NCBI RefSeq assembly: GCF_035961655.1
Contig: NZ_CP108393.1
Location: 806,001 to 870,000 of the forward strand
DNA length: 64,000 nucleotides
Direction: 5' to 3'
Origin: Streptomyces sp. NBC_01317
GTDB lineage: Bacteria > Actinomycetota > Actinomycetes > Streptomycetales > Streptomycetaceae
Below the pieces are notes generated by a model that made no database searches, had not been told where the DNA came from, and saw nothing but the letters and a program-made list of their open reading frames with translations. How positions within the stretch are numbered: the first letter of the stretch is position 1; every line of letters starts with the position of its first letter. A program made the translations under genes and the position numbers. Shown piece by piece: positions 36,554 to 44,832 of the stretch.

Positions 36554-37533
36554 GCGCGGCTCGCCTCCTCACTGAAGAGGGACGAGACCACGCGGAGGGC
36601 GAAGGTCGCGATCACGATCGTGCCGATCACGACGACCACTCCGGCCGCGGAGGCCAGTCCGTACTCGTGAGCCTGGTAGAAGGTCTGGTAGATGGTGTAC
36701 GGCAGGTTCGCGGTGCCCAGTCCGCCCGCGGTGATGGTGAACACCGCGTCGAAGTTCTGCACGACGTAGATCGCGCCGAGCAGGGTGCCCAGTTCCAGGT
36801 AGCGGCGCAGGTGAGGCACCGTCAGGAAGCGGAACATCTGCCAGGTGCCGGCGCCGTCGAGGCGCGCGGCCTCCATCATGTCCAGCGGCTGGCTCTGGAG
36901 TCCGGCGAGCAGGATGAGCATCATGAACGGCGTCCACTGCCAGACGAGGGACGCCTCGACGGCCAGCAGCGGCATGTCGGTGATCCAGTCGGGCTGGGCG
37001 GGCGTGGAGTCGCCGAACAGTCCGGTGAACCAGGCCCACCCCCCGTTCAGCAGACCGTACTCGGGGTTGTAGAGCAGGTGTTTCCACATCAGCGCCGCCG
37101 AGACGGGCACCAGCAGGAACGGGGTGATCAGGAGCGTGCGGACGAACCCGCGCCCGATGAACTTCCGGTTGATCAGGAGCGCCAGCAGCAGCCCGAGCAC
37201 CACACTGACGATCACGACGGTCGCCGTGAGCAGGATGGTGGTGAGGATCGACTCGCGCAGGGACTCGTCCGTCACGACCGTCTTGTAGTTGGACAGCCCG
37301 GAGAACGCGCGCTCGTCGGGGGCGAGTGAGTTCCAGTCGAAGAGCGAGATGAACAGCGTCGCCACGAAGGGCAGTTGGGTGACCGCGATCAGGAAGATCA
37401 GCGCGGGCAGCAGGGGCGCCCTGGTGGCCCAGGCGCGGGCCCTGACCGAGGGCCCCCGGCCGGCGCGCCGCGGCGCCGGGGGCCGCGACACGCCGGCCGG
37501 GGAGGCCGAGGGGGTACGGACGGGGGCACTCAC
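36550..37533 (-). CDS. Polyol ABC transporter permease (MalF type)
   Basis: A 327-residue permease with a Pro/Arg-rich N-terminus and six predicted helices. The EAA loop is MMEAARLDGAGTWQMFRFLT. It starts at a GTG overlapping the binding-protein stop (GTGA at 37530-37533). As in the other sugar operon, no ATPase gene is present. Confidence 0.91.
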   Translation of the reverse strand: MSAPVRTPSASPAGVSRPPAPRRAGRGPSVRARAWATRAPLLPALIFLIAVTQLPFVATLFISLFDWNSLAPDERAFSGLSNYKTVVTDESLRESILTTILLTATVVIVSVVLGLLLALLINRKFIGRGFVRTLLITPFLLVPVSAALMWKHLLYNPEYGLLNGGWAWFTGLFGDSTPAQPDWITDMPLLAVEASLVWQWTPFMMLILLAGLQSQPLDMMEAARLDGAGTWQMFRFLTVPHLRRYLELGTLLGAIYVVQNFDAVFTITAGGLGTANLPYTIYQTFYQAHEYGLASAAGVVVVIGTIVIATFALRVVSSLFSEEASRA

Positions 37534-38891
37534 TGCTGCTCCTTGCCGACCTTCTCGGCGAGCGCCTGCGAGGTCTTGAGGGCGTCCGCGACGGACTGCT
37601 TGCCCGCGATGGCCGCGCTGATCTCCTGCGAGACCTTCGTGCCCAGGTCGGTGAACTCCGGGATGTCGACGAACTGGATGCCGACCGTGGGCCGGGGCTG
37701 GGTGCCCGGGTTGGTCGGGTTGGCCGAGGTGATGGCCTGCTGGGTCACGTCGGCGAAGGCCGCCGCGTCCTTGAGGTAGGCCGGGTTGGCGTATGTCGAG
37801 GCGCGCTTGCCGGCGGGCACGTTGGGCCAGCCGATCTTCTCGCCGACGAGGTTCTCGTACTCCTTGCTGGACGCCCAGGAGATGAACTTCCAGGCGCTCT
37901 CGTCCTTGGTGGACGCCTTCTGCATGCCCCAGGCCCAGGTGTAGAGCCAGCCGGAGCTCTCGGTCTTGTCGACCGGCGCGGGTACGTAACCGATCTTGCC
38001 CTTGACCGGGGAGTCGGCGGCCTCCAGCGAGCCGGCGCCGGCGGTGGCGTCGTACCACATGGCCGACTTGCCCTGCGTCATGTTGTTGAGGCACTCGGAG
38101 TAGCCGGACTGCGCCGCGCCCGCCTCGCCGTGCTCGCGGACGAGGTCGACGTAGAACTGGGTGGCCTTGGTGAACTCGGGCGAGGTGAGCTGCGCCTCCC
38201 AGTCCTTGGTGAACCAGGTGCCGCCCATGGTGTTCACGACGGTGGTCAGCGGGGCGATGACCTCGCCCCAGCCGGGCAGCCCGCGCAGGCAGATGCCCTT
38301 CATGCCGCTCTTCGCGCCGTCCGCCTTCGCGGCGAGGTCGGCGACCTGCTGCCAGGTGGGCTTGGGCGGCATGGTCAGGTTCTTCTCGGCGAAGATGTCC
38401 TTGCGGTACATGAGGAACGACGACTCGCCGTAGAAGGGTTCGCCGTAGAGCTTGCCGTCGGCGGCGGTCAGCGAGTCCTGGAGGGGCTTGAGGATGTCGG
38501 GCTGGTCGAACGCCTTGTCCTTCTTGACGTAGTCGTCCAGCGGGTGCAGCCAGCCGTTCTTGGCGAAGAACGGGACCTCGAAGTTGCTGATGGTGGCGAC
38601 GTCGTACTGGCCGGCCTGCTCGGAGAAGTCCTGGCTGATCTTGTCGCGGACGTCGTTCTCGGGCAGGACCGTGAAGTTGACCTTGATCCCGGTGTCCTTG
38701 GTGAAGTGGTCCGCGGTGAGCTTCTGCAACTCGACCATCTGCGGGTTGTTCACCATCAGGACGTTGATCGAGTCGCTCCCGCCGGAGGAGCTGCCGCCAC
38801 CTGCTCCGCTGCACCCCGCGAGCAGGGCCGCCAGGGCGGCGCCTGCTCCCACACGGACGCTGATTCCACGTCGTCTTTGCTGGACGGGCAT
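37530..38891 (-). CDS. Polyol/sugar ABC transporter solute-binding lipoprotein
   Basis: A 453-residue binding protein with lipobox LLAGC and a Gly/Ser linker. Mature-domain blocks include FTKDTGIKVNFTVLPENDVRDK, FYGESSFLMYRKDIFAEKNL and SGWLYTWAWGMQKAS, resembling mannitol/sorbitol (SmoE-type) binding proteins. The downstream dehydrogenase and PfkB kinase support a sugar-alcohol substrate. The ATG at 38891 has AGGAGA upstream; an earlier Met at 38909 is less likely. It is the first gene of a five-gene operon joined by 4-bp overlaps. The regulator is probably the DeoR gene 109 bp upstream. Confidence 0.91.
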   Translation of the reverse strand: MPVQQRRRGISVRVGAGAALAALLAGCSGAGGGSSSGGSDSINVLMVNNPQMVELQKLTADHFTKDTGIKVNFTVLPENDVRDKISQDFSEQAGQYDVATISNFEVPFFAKNGWLHPLDDYVKKDKAFDQPDILKPLQDSLTAADGKLYGEPFYGESSFLMYRKDIFAEKNLTMPPKPTWQQVADLAAKADGAKSGMKGICLRGLPGWGEVIAPLTTVVNTMGGTWFTKDWEAQLTSPEFTKATQFYVDLVREHGEAGAAQSGYSECLNNMTQGKSAMWYDATAGAGSLEAADSPVKGKIGYVPAPVDKTESSGWLYTWAWGMQKASTKDESAWKFISWASSKEYENLVGEKIGWPNVPAGKRASTYANPAYLKDAAAFADVTQQAITSANPTNPGTQPRPTVGIQFVDIPEFTDLGTKVSQEISAAIAGKQSVADALKTSQALAEKVGKEQQ

Positions 38892-39000
38892 GAGTTGTCT
38901 CCTGATCACTTCGTTGTGAGGGGGTTCGGGGTGTACGGACCCGCGTCCCGGCCGGGCCGAAGCGGCGCGGCGGGTACGGAACGGAGGGGGCCGCTGGGTG

Positions 39001-39762
39001 TCAGACGCGGATGACCTGCGGTCCGAGGAGCGAGTACCGCTGGGCCTCCGCCGAGGGCAGGCCCGCGTCCGTGACGATGGATTCGAAGTCGGCGACCTCG
39101 GCGAACCGGCAGAAGCTCACCGCGCCGAACTTGGTGTGGATCCCGGCGAAGACCCGGCGCCTGGAGCTGCGCATGGCTTGCGCCTTGACCTCGCTGACGG
39201 CCGGATCCGGGGTGGTGAGGCCGTACTCGCGGGAGATCCCGTTGGCTCCGACGTACGCCAGGTCGATGACGAACTCGGAGAGCATACGTGTGGTCCAGTG
39301 GTCCACCGTGGCCATGGTGGAGCCTCTGACCCGGCCGCCGAGGAGCAGCACCGCGATCTTCTCCGCGTCGGCGAGCGCGGTCGCCACCGCGAGGGAGGCG
39401 GTGACGACGGTCAGGGTCCGGTCGCGGGGCAGGGCCTCGGCGACGAGCTGCGGGGTGAAGCCTTCGTCGACGAAGACGGTCTCCGCGTCGCCGAGGAGAT
39501 CGGCGGCGGCAGCCGCGATCCGGGACTTCTGCGGGACGAGACGGGTGGTCCGTACCGCGAGGGTCGTCTCGAAGCCGGCGGACTCCACCGGGTAGGCGCC
39601 GCCGTGGGTGCGCCGTACCAGGCCGTGTTCCTCCAGGGCGTGCAGGTCGCGCCGGACGGTCTCCTTGGCCACCGAGAGCTTCGAGGCGAGCGCGGTGACG
39701 TCGACCGCCCCGGCACGGCGGGCGATCTCCAGGATTTCTCGTCGGCGTTCGTCGGTGTCCAC
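39001..39762 (-). CDS. DeoR-family transcriptional regulator
   Basis: A 253-residue DeoR/GlpR-type repressor. The N-terminal helix-turn-helix is RREILEIARRAGAVDVTALASKLSVAKETVRRDLHALEEHG; the C-terminal DeoRC effector domain contains VFVDEGFTPQLVAEAL and ADFESIVTDAGL. It would sense a sugar phosphate and control the polyol operon downstream on the same strand. The start is ambiguous between GTG codons at 39771 and 39762; the AGGGAAG site fits 39762 better. Confidence 0.88.
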   Translation of the reverse strand: MDTDERRREILEIARRAGAVDVTALASKLSVAKETVRRDLHALEEHGLVRRTHGGAYPVESAGFETTLAVRTTRLVPQKSRIAAAAADLLGDAETVFVDEGFTPQLVAEALPRDRTLTVVTASLAVATALADAEKIAVLLLGGRVRGSTMATVDHWTTRMLSEFVIDLAYVGANGISREYGLTTPDPAVSEVKAQAMRSSRRRVFAGIHTKFGAVSFCRFAEVADFESIVTDAGLPSAEAQRYSLLGPQVIRV

Positions 39763-39921
39763 GACACACACTTCCCTGCTCCGCTGCGGCTCGGGCTCAG
39801 CACCCGTTCGGGCTCATGCGTCGTTTGTACAAGCAAAGCCCCCACCGCGACCAGGTTCTTCACCGATGCGACTGTGCCCGTTCATGCCCGCTTCGCCCCG
39901 AGCGTCGGCGCAGGTCACGCC

Positions 39922-39943
39922 CGCGACAACGGCTGTTGTCGCG
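39922..39943. promoter_or_regulatory. Inverted repeat upstream of the DeoR-family gene
   Basis: CGCGACAAC and GTTGTCGCG are perfect 9-bp arms around GGCT, 160 bp upstream of the DeoR start and 270 bp upstream of gnd. It could be a regulator site or a small hairpin; direction of action cannot be told. Confidence 0.45.
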
Positions 39944-40159
39944 CACATCACCGCCCGATTCGGTACCGTCCTGTGCCCGAACGGAGCCCGAACCGGAATC
40001 CCCTTTCCCCACAACCGGACCGGTTACACGAGAAGCCGCTCACATCGGGCCCTGCCCGTTCGGACACGATCGGCCGATCACGTCGCGCGTGCGGCGGGAA
40101 CACGACACGATGCGACAGACCCGGAATGCGGATGACTCCGGGCACCTTGAGGATCGACG

Positions 40160-40191
40160 TAACAGGCTCACGCCCGGCTTAACAGACTCAC
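40160..40191 (+). repeat. 12-bp direct repeat upstream of gnd
   Basis: TAACAGGCTCAC (40160-40171) and TAACAGACTCAC (40180-40191) match in 11 of 12 bases with a 20-bp period (about two helical turns), 20-51 bp upstream of the gnd start. The position suggests an activator or repressor site or an overlapping -10 region. Confidence 0.5.
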
Positions 40192-40210
40192 AACTTTCAG
40201 GAGCGCTTCC

Positions 40211-41653
40211 ATGAGTGGTACCGCCCAGATCGGCGTCACGGGGCTCGCGGTGATGGGCCGCAACCTGGCCCGCAACTTCGCGCGCAACGGTCTCACGGTC
40301 GCGGTGCACAACCGCACGGCCGCCAAGACCCGGGCCCTGGTCGAGGAGTTCGGCGACGAGGGCACCTTCGTGCCCGCGGAGAGCGCGGAGGAGTTCGTCG
40401 CGGCCCTGGAGCGCCCCCGCCGCCTGATGATCATGGTGAAGGCCGGGGACCCGACGGACGCCGTGATCCAGGAGTTCGCCCCGCTGCTGGAGGAGGGCGA
40501 CGTCATCATCGACGGCGGCAACGCCCACTTCGCCGACACCCGCCGCCGCGAGAAGGAGCTGCGCGAGCGCGGCATCCACTTCGTCGGGGTGGGGGTCTCG
40601 GGCGGCGAGGAGGGCGCGCTGCACGGCCCGAGCATCATGCCGGGCGGCTCCGCCAAGTCGTACGAATCCCTCGGCCCGCTGCTGGAAAAGATCGCGGCGA
40701 AGGCACCGGACGGGGCGCGTACGGTCGCGCACATCGGCCCGGACGGCGCGGGCCACTTCGTGAAGATGGTGCACAACGGCATCGAGTACGCCGACATGCA
40801 GCTCATCGCGGAGGCGTACCACCTGCTGCGGTCCGTCGCGGGCTACTCCCCCGCGAAGATCGCCGAGACGTTCCGTACGTGGAACACCGGCCGGCTCGAC
40901 TCCTACCTGATCGAGATCACCGCCGAGGTACTGGCCCATACGGATGAGGCGACCGGCAAGCCGTTCGTCGACGTCGTGGTCGACCAGGCCGAGCAGAAGG
41001 GCACCGGCCGCTGGACGGTCCAGATCGCCCTCGACCTGGGTGTGCCGGTCTCCGGGATCGCCGAGGCGGTCTTCGCGCGAGCCGTCTCCGGCCACGCGGC
41101 GCTGCGCGAGGCATCGCGCGGGCTGCCGGGGCCGACCGCGCGCCCGCTGGACGACACGGAGGCGGCGCGCTTCGCCGACCAGGTGGAGCAGGCGCTGTAC
41201 GCGTCGAAGATCGTGTCGTACACGCAGGGCTTCCACCAGATCCGGGCGGGCAGCGACGAGTACGACTGGCACATCGACCTCGGTTCCGTCGCGGCGATCT
41301 GGCGGGCGGGGTGCATCATCCGCGCCGCGTTCCTGGACCGGATCCGGGCGGCGTTCGACACGCGGCACGACCTGCCGAGCCTGCTGTCGGACAAGCAGTT
41401 CGCCGAGGAGATCGGCACGGCGCAGGACGACTGGCGGGCCGTGGTGGCCACGGCGGCGGTGCAGGGGGTGCCGACTCCGGGCTTCTCGGCGGCGCTCTCG
41501 TACTACGACGCGCTGCGCGCGGAGCGGCTGCCCGCCGCGCTGACCCAAGGCCAGCGTGATTTCTTCGGGGCGCACACCTACCGGCGTACGGACCGCGAGG
41601 GGTCGTTCCACACCCTCTGGGGCGGCGACCGTTCGGAGGTCAGCGGCGGCTGA
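40211..41653 (+). CDS. gnd: 6-phosphogluconate dehydrogenase (NADP-dependent)
   Basis: A 480-residue full-length decarboxylating enzyme of the oxidative pentose phosphate pathway, giving ribulose-5-phosphate, CO2 and NADPH. The nucleotide site is GVTGLAVMGRNLARNFA, the substrate signature is IIDGGNAHFADT, and the catalytic region includes GVSGGEEGALHGPSIMPGG and KMVHNGIEYADMQLI. The C-terminal tail HTYRRTDREGSFHTLWGG is as in NADP-linked GndA forms. It is monocistronic, with a strong hairpin terminator after it. Confidence 0.97.
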   Translation: MSGTAQIGVTGLAVMGRNLARNFARNGLTVAVHNRTAAKTRALVEEFGDEGTFVPAESAEEFVAALERPRRLMIMVKAGDPTDAVIQEFAPLLEEGDVIIDGGNAHFADTRRREKELRERGIHFVGVGVSGGEEGALHGPSIMPGGSAKSYESLGPLLEKIAAKAPDGARTVAHIGPDGAGHFVKMVHNGIEYADMQLIAEAYHLLRSVAGYSPAKIAETFRTWNTGRLDSYLIEITAEVLAHTDEATGKPFVDVVVDQAEQKGTGRWTVQIALDLGVPVSGIAEAVFARAVSGHAALREASRGLPGPTARPLDDTEAARFADQVEQALYASKIVSYTQGFHQIRAGSDEYDWHIDLGSVAAIWRAGCIIRAAFLDRIRAAFDTRHDLPSLLSDKQFAEEIGTAQDDWRAVVATAAVQGVPTPGFSAALSYYDALRAERLPAALTQGQRDFFGAHTYRRTDREGSFHTLWGGDRSEVSGG

Positions 41654-41667
41654 CACAGCACTGCCCT

Positions 41668-41715
41668 CCACGCCGACCGGCCGGCCGCGTCCTCGCGGTC
41701 GGCCGGTCGGCGTGG
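41668..41715. terminator. Terminator after gnd
   Basis: Arms starting CCACGCCGACCGGCCG and ending CGGCCGGTCGGCGTGG, with one mismatch near the loop TCCT. It lies 15 bp after the gnd stop and would also end the convergent proline-rich gene. Confidence 0.8.
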
Positions 41716-41725
41716 AAGCCGGGTG

Positions 41726-41968
41726 TCAGAGGGTGTCGCGCAGAGGCCCCGGTGCGGGCTCCGGTTCCGGTACGGGGTCCGGGCCCGGCGGGCTCGGCAC
41801 CGGATCGGGCTCCGGGGGCGGCGAGGGGCGCGGCGTGGGCGAGGGGGCCGGGGGCGGCGAGGGAACAGGCGCGGGGCCCGGGCCCGGCAGCGGTCCCGGT
41901 CCTGGTGCCGGCGGTCCTGGCGTGGGGACGGGCGACGGCGGTACGGGATCGGGATACGGGCTGGTCAT
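41726..41968 (-). CDS. 80-residue proline-rich repeat protein
   Basis: A short protein almost wholly built of Pro-x-Pro steps with Ser, Gly, Ala, Asp and Glu (MTSPYPDPVPPSPVPTPG and onward), ending PGPLRDTL. The ATG has an excellent AGGAGG ribosome site seven bases upstream, and the gene is bounded by the gnd terminator, so it is probably translated. There is no signal peptide or hydrophobic helix; the chain should be an extended polyproline rod in the cytoplasm. The function is unknown. Its DNA is strongly GC-biased, so antisense ORFs here are artefacts. Confidence 0.6.
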   Translation of the reverse strand: MTSPYPDPVPPSPVPTPGPPAPGPGPLPGPGPAPVPSPPPAPSPTPRPSPPPEPDPVPSPPGPDPVPEPEPAPGPLRDTL

Positions 41969-42069
41969 GACTGACCTCCTGTGGTGCGTGGTCGTACGTT
42001 CCCAATGTCTCCCGGTGCGCGTGCCCACGCGCGCCGGGTCCACGCGTCGGGACGCGCCGGGCCCGCGGG

Positions 42070-42708
42070 TCAGGAGAGCGCGGCGGCGGCCACCGCGGCG
42101 GCGTTCAGGCCGGCCCGGGGGCTGGAGAGCACCGGGACGGTGGTCACGGCCCGGTCCGCCGCGCCGGCCATCGATGCCTGGGCCAGAACGATCACGTCCG
42201 CCGCCGTGACGCCGTCGACGACGGCCGCCACCGCGTCCAGGTAACCGTCGAGGTCACCGGCCTCGAACCGCTCCCAGGCGCCGTCGACCAGCACGGTCCG
42301 CAGGTCGACGGGCCGGCCGGCCGCCTCCTCGCGGATCAGCGTGAGCGTCGGCTCCAGCGTGCTCTCCACCGTGGCGACCACCACCACCCGGCCCGCCTCG
42401 GCGGCCGTCGCGGCCATCGGCCGGTCAACCCTGAGCACCGGTACGCCGAGGGTACGGCCCGCCTTCTCCGCGACCTCCCCGAGCGTCGAGCAGGTGCAGA
42501 GCACGGCGGCCGCGCCCTCGGCGACCACATCCTCCAGCGCCGCCTCCACCGCGTCCGACACGGCCTCGGGCCCCTCGATCCTGGCCCGGTCGAGCAGCTC
42601 CCCGGCCACCACGTGCCGCAGGACGAGGCCCGGGTGCTCGGAGTCGCGCAGGGCGTCGAAGACCGGGACGTGGGCGGGAGAGGTGTGCAGCAGCGCGAGC
42701 ATGATCAC
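42070..42708 (-). CDS. Asp/Glu racemase-superfamily protein
   Basis: A 212-residue protein with the two-cysteine alpha/beta fold of aspartate/glutamate/hydantoin racemases. The first catalytic region is VLCTCSTLGE; the second would-be Cys region reads VIVLAQASMAG and lacks a Cys, so racemase activity is doubtful. The N-terminal MLALLHTSPAHVPVFDALRD is typical of the group. The GTG at 42708 has GAGG nine bases upstream; the ATG at 42702 is the alternative. The neighbouring small GNAT gene runs in the same direction. Confidence 0.72.
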   Translation of the reverse strand: MIMLALLHTSPAHVPVFDALRDSEHPGLVLRHVVAGELLDRARIEGPEAVSDAVEAALEDVVAEGAAAVLCTCSTLGEVAEKAGRTLGVPVLRVDRPMAATAAEAGRVVVVATVESTLEPTLTLIREEAAGRPVDLRTVLVDGAWERFEAGDLDGYLDAVAAVVDGVTAADVIVLAQASMAGAADRAVTTVPVLSSPRAGLNAAAVAAAALS

Positions 42709-42759
42709 GATGCTAAGCCTCACCGGCGGAGGCGTCGCGTCGGTCACCGGGCCCCGGGG

Positions 42760-43104
42760 TCACCAGACCTCCGTGCTCGCCTTCAGCTGCTCCTCGGCGG
42801 CCGCCACCACGTCCGCCGGCGCCGGGGGCGCCTCGTCGGGGTGCCGCTCGGCCCAGGTGGCCGCGTACGGGCAGAGGGGGACGACGGGCACGCCCTCACG
42901 CGCGGCCGTCGCGTAGAACTCGCGTACGAGCTTGCCCGCGATGCCCTTGCCCTCGTGGCCCTGCTCCACCACGGTGTGCACCGCGACCAGCGCGGCGGGG
43001 GTGGCGTCGAGGGTGAAGTAGGCGACGACGCCGACGGCCTGGCCGTCCTCGTACGCCTCCAGACGGCCCTGCGCGCGGTTGTCGCGGATCTCGATGTCGG
43101 CCAT
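42760..43104 (-). CDS. Small GNAT-type N-acetyltransferase (YidJ-like)
   Basis: A 114-residue minimal acetyltransferase of the PF14542 type. The acetyl-CoA-binding block is HTVVEQGHEGKGIAGKLVRE, followed by VPLCPYAATWAERHPD, where the C-P-Y motif is characteristic. The start MADIEIRDNRAQGRLEAYEDG has a GGGAG site; upstream in-frame codons do not fit the family. The substrate is unknown. Confidence 0.87.
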   Translation of the reverse strand: MADIEIRDNRAQGRLEAYEDGQAVGVVAYFTLDATPAALVAVHTVVEQGHEGKGIAGKLVREFYATAAREGVPVVPLCPYAATWAERHPDEAPPAPADVVAAAEEQLKASTEVW

Positions 43105-43290
43105 GGCGGCGGACTCCCTTGGTCGTTCGGTGGGGCGGAGAGCCACACTCACGTGACGGTTCCAGCCTACGCAACCCGCCGGCGGCGCCGCCGGTTCGGG
43201 CCGCCGCGAACGGGGACCCCGTACGGCCGTGCGATACATTTTGCGTCGCTTTTACCACGATCCACTTCTGCGGCGGAGACGAGCTTCTCA

Positions 43291-43713
43291 ATGAGCGACA
43301 TTCTCAACGGACTTGGCCGGGCCGGCGTCTACGGGGCGCTCGGTGTGGTCCTGCTGATCCTCGGCATCGTCCTGGTGGACCTGCTGACCCCGGGCAAGCT
43401 CGGGAAGCAGATATGGGAGGAGCGCAACCGCAACGCGGCGGTCCTCCTCAGCTCGGCCCTGCTGGGCATCGGGGGCATCGTGTTCACCTCGATCTGGACG
43501 ACGTACGACGACTTCGGCAAGGGACTCGCGTCGACCGCCGCGTTCGGGGTGCTGGGGCTGGTGATGATGGCCGTGGCCTTCCTGGTGGTGGATCTGGTCA
43601 CCCCGGGGAAGCTGGGCGCGACGCTGGTCGAGGCGGAGCCGCATCCGGCGGTGTGGGTGACCGCGTCCTGCAACCTCGCGGTGGCCGCGATCATCTCGGC
43701 GTCCATCGCCTGA
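43291..43713 (+). CDS. DUF350 membrane protein
   Basis: A 140-residue protein with four predicted transmembrane helices in two repeats; each repeat ends in a VDLLTPGKLG or VDLVTPGKLG motif, the DUF350 hallmark. The function is unknown; the family is often near polyamine or membrane-stress genes. The upstream gap 43105-43290 is AT-richer just before the start (ACATTTTGCGTCGCTTTTACC), probably the promoter. It is followed by the SPFH/NADK-like pair with its own regulated promoter. Confidence 0.88.
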   Translation: MSDILNGLGRAGVYGALGVVLLILGIVLVDLLTPGKLGKQIWEERNRNAAVLLSSALLGIGGIVFTSIWTTYDDFGKGLASTAAFGVLGLVMMAVAFLVVDLVTPGKLGATLVEAEPHPAVWVTASCNLAVAAIISASIA

Positions 43714-43754
43714 CCGCACCCCTCTCCCGTTCTCTCCTCCCCCCCCCCTTTATA

Positions 43755-43769
43755 TCGTCATCTTGACGA
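43755..43769. promoter_or_regulatory. Operator 1, TCGTCA-N3-TGACGA
   Basis: A perfect 6-bp-arm inverted repeat, 53 bp upstream of the SPFH gene. It overlaps the -35 box TTGACG (43763-43768). Confidence 0.75.
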
Positions 43770-43790
43770 CAAGGAGCCGCCTTCGATATC
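43763..43790 (+). promoter_or_regulatory. Promoter of the SPFH/NADK-like pair
   Basis: TTGACG (43763-43768) and GATATC (43785-43790) are 16 bp apart. Operator 1 covers the -35 box, and operator 2 covers the end of the -10 box and start site. A run of ten C residues at 43739-43748 lies just upstream. Confidence 0.6.
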
Positions 43791-43803
43791 GTCACCATGA
43801 CGA
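43789..43803. promoter_or_regulatory. Operator 2, TCGTCA-N3-TGACGA
   Basis: A second copy of the same inverted repeat, differing only in the 3-base spacer, 34 bp from operator 1 centre to centre. Both copies are preceded by ATA and followed by CAA, so they form a direct repeat of about 21 bp. Confidence 0.75.
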
Positions 43804-43821
43804 CAACAAGGGGGGCCTCCC

Positions 43822-44832
43822 ATGGCCGACATCACCCGGCGCCTCGGCTGGCGCCATCTGCGCTCCGCGCCCACCGCCTACGTACGGCACCACCGGCGCG
43901 GACAGCTCGCCCACGACGGCACCGGGCTGAGCTTCTGGTTCCGGGCGCTGAGCGCGGCCCTCTCCGAAGTGCCGGTCGACGACCGGGAGTTGGCCATGGC
44001 CTTCCACGCCCGTACGGCCGACTTCCAGGACGTCACCGTGCAGGCGACCGTCACCTACCGGATCAGCGACCCGGGAACGGCGGCCGGCCGGATCGACTTC
44101 TCCGTCGATCCGGACACCGGCGCCTGGCGGAGCGCGCCGCTGGAGCAGATCGCCACCCTGCTCACCGAGACGGCCCAGCAGCACGCGCTCGACGTGCTGG
44201 CCCGTACCCCGCTGGCGGCGGCGCTGGCAGACGGGGTCGCGTCCGTACGGCAGCGGATCTCCGACGGACTCGCGGCCGAGCCCCGGCTGCCGGCCACCGG
44301 CATCGAGGTGGTGGCCGCGCGGGTGGTCGCCATCCGCCCGGAGGCGGAGGTGGAGCGCGCCCTGCGCACGCCCGCCCGGGAGTTGATCCAGCAGGAGGCG
44401 GACCGGGCCACCTACGAGCGGCGGGCCGTGGCCGTCGAGCGCGAGCGGGCCATCGCCGAGAACGAACTCGCCAGCAAGATCGAACTGGCCCGGCGCGAGG
44501 AGCGGCTGGTCGAGCAGCACGGCACCAACGCCCGCCGCGAGGCCGAGGAGAGCGCGGCGGCCGACGCCGTACGGGCCGAGGCCGAGGCACGGCGGATCGT
44601 GAAGCTCGCGACCGCGCAGGCCGAGGCGGCGCGGCAGACCGGTGACGCGCGGGCGGCGGCCCAGTCCGCCTGGCTGCGGGTGCACGGCGAGGTGGACGCG
44701 GCGACGCTGCACGCGCTGGCGGCGACACGCCTCGCGGAGAACCTGCCGCGCGTCGACAGCCTCACCCTCTCCCCCGACGTGCTCACCGGGCTGCTCGCCA
44801 AGCTGGGCCGCCCCGGGGACGGGTCCGCGTGA
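43822..44832 (+). CDS. SPFH/band 7 domain protein
   Basis: A 336-residue protein of the stomatin/flotillin superfamily without an N-terminal transmembrane helix. The SPFH domain (about 10-180) includes FQDVTVQATVTYRISDPGTA and TGIEVVAARVVAIRPEAEVE. A long Glu/Arg/Ala coiled coil follows (about 180-275, QQEADRATYERRAVAVERER). The last 30 residues are PDVLTGLLAKLG-type. It probably forms oligomers or a membrane-associated scaffold. Its stop overlaps the start of the NAD-kinase-like gene (GTGA), so the two products are likely made in fixed ratio. Confidence 0.87.
   Translation: MADITRRLGWRHLRSAPTAYVRHHRRGQLAHDGTGLSFWFRALSAALSEVPVDDRELAMAFHARTADFQDVTVQATVTYRISDPGTAAGRIDFSVDPDTGAWRSAPLEQIATLLTETAQQHALDVLARTPLAAALADGVASVRQRISDGLAAEPRLPATGIEVVAARVVAIRPEAEVERALRTPARELIQQEADRATYERRAVAVERERAIAENELASKIELARREERLVEQHGTNARREAEESAAADAVRAEAEARRIVKLATAQAEAARQTGDARAAAQSAWLRVHGEVDAATLHALAATRLAENLPRVDSLTLSPDVLTGLLAKLGRPGDGSA

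Larger units (their letters stand above)
39763..40210. other. 448-bp gene-free control region between deoR-type and gnd genes
   Basis: No convincing gene lies here. The region holds three candidate sites: an imperfect palindrome GTTTGTACAAGC (39823-39834), an inverted repeat CGCGACAAC-GGCT-GTTGTCGCG (39922-39943), and a 12-bp direct repeat before gnd (40160-40191). The gnd ribosome site AGGAG sits inside GGAGCGCTTCC, which resembles a LacI-type half-palindrome. Confidence 0.6.

Noticed and set aside
33766..38891. Apparent giant fusion proteins in the polyol operon
   Set aside because: Frames read through overlaps of separate genes in other registers; each real gene has its own complete motifs and 4-bp overlap start.
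41726..42043. Plus-strand Gly/Arg-rich reading frames opposite the proline-rich gene
   Set aside because: They have no usable ribosome site and reflect the low-complexity complement of the Pro codons.
43739..43748. Run of ten C as a phase-variation tract
   Set aside because: It is intergenic and outside the promoter boxes; it may also be a sequencing weak point, so I drew no conclusion.
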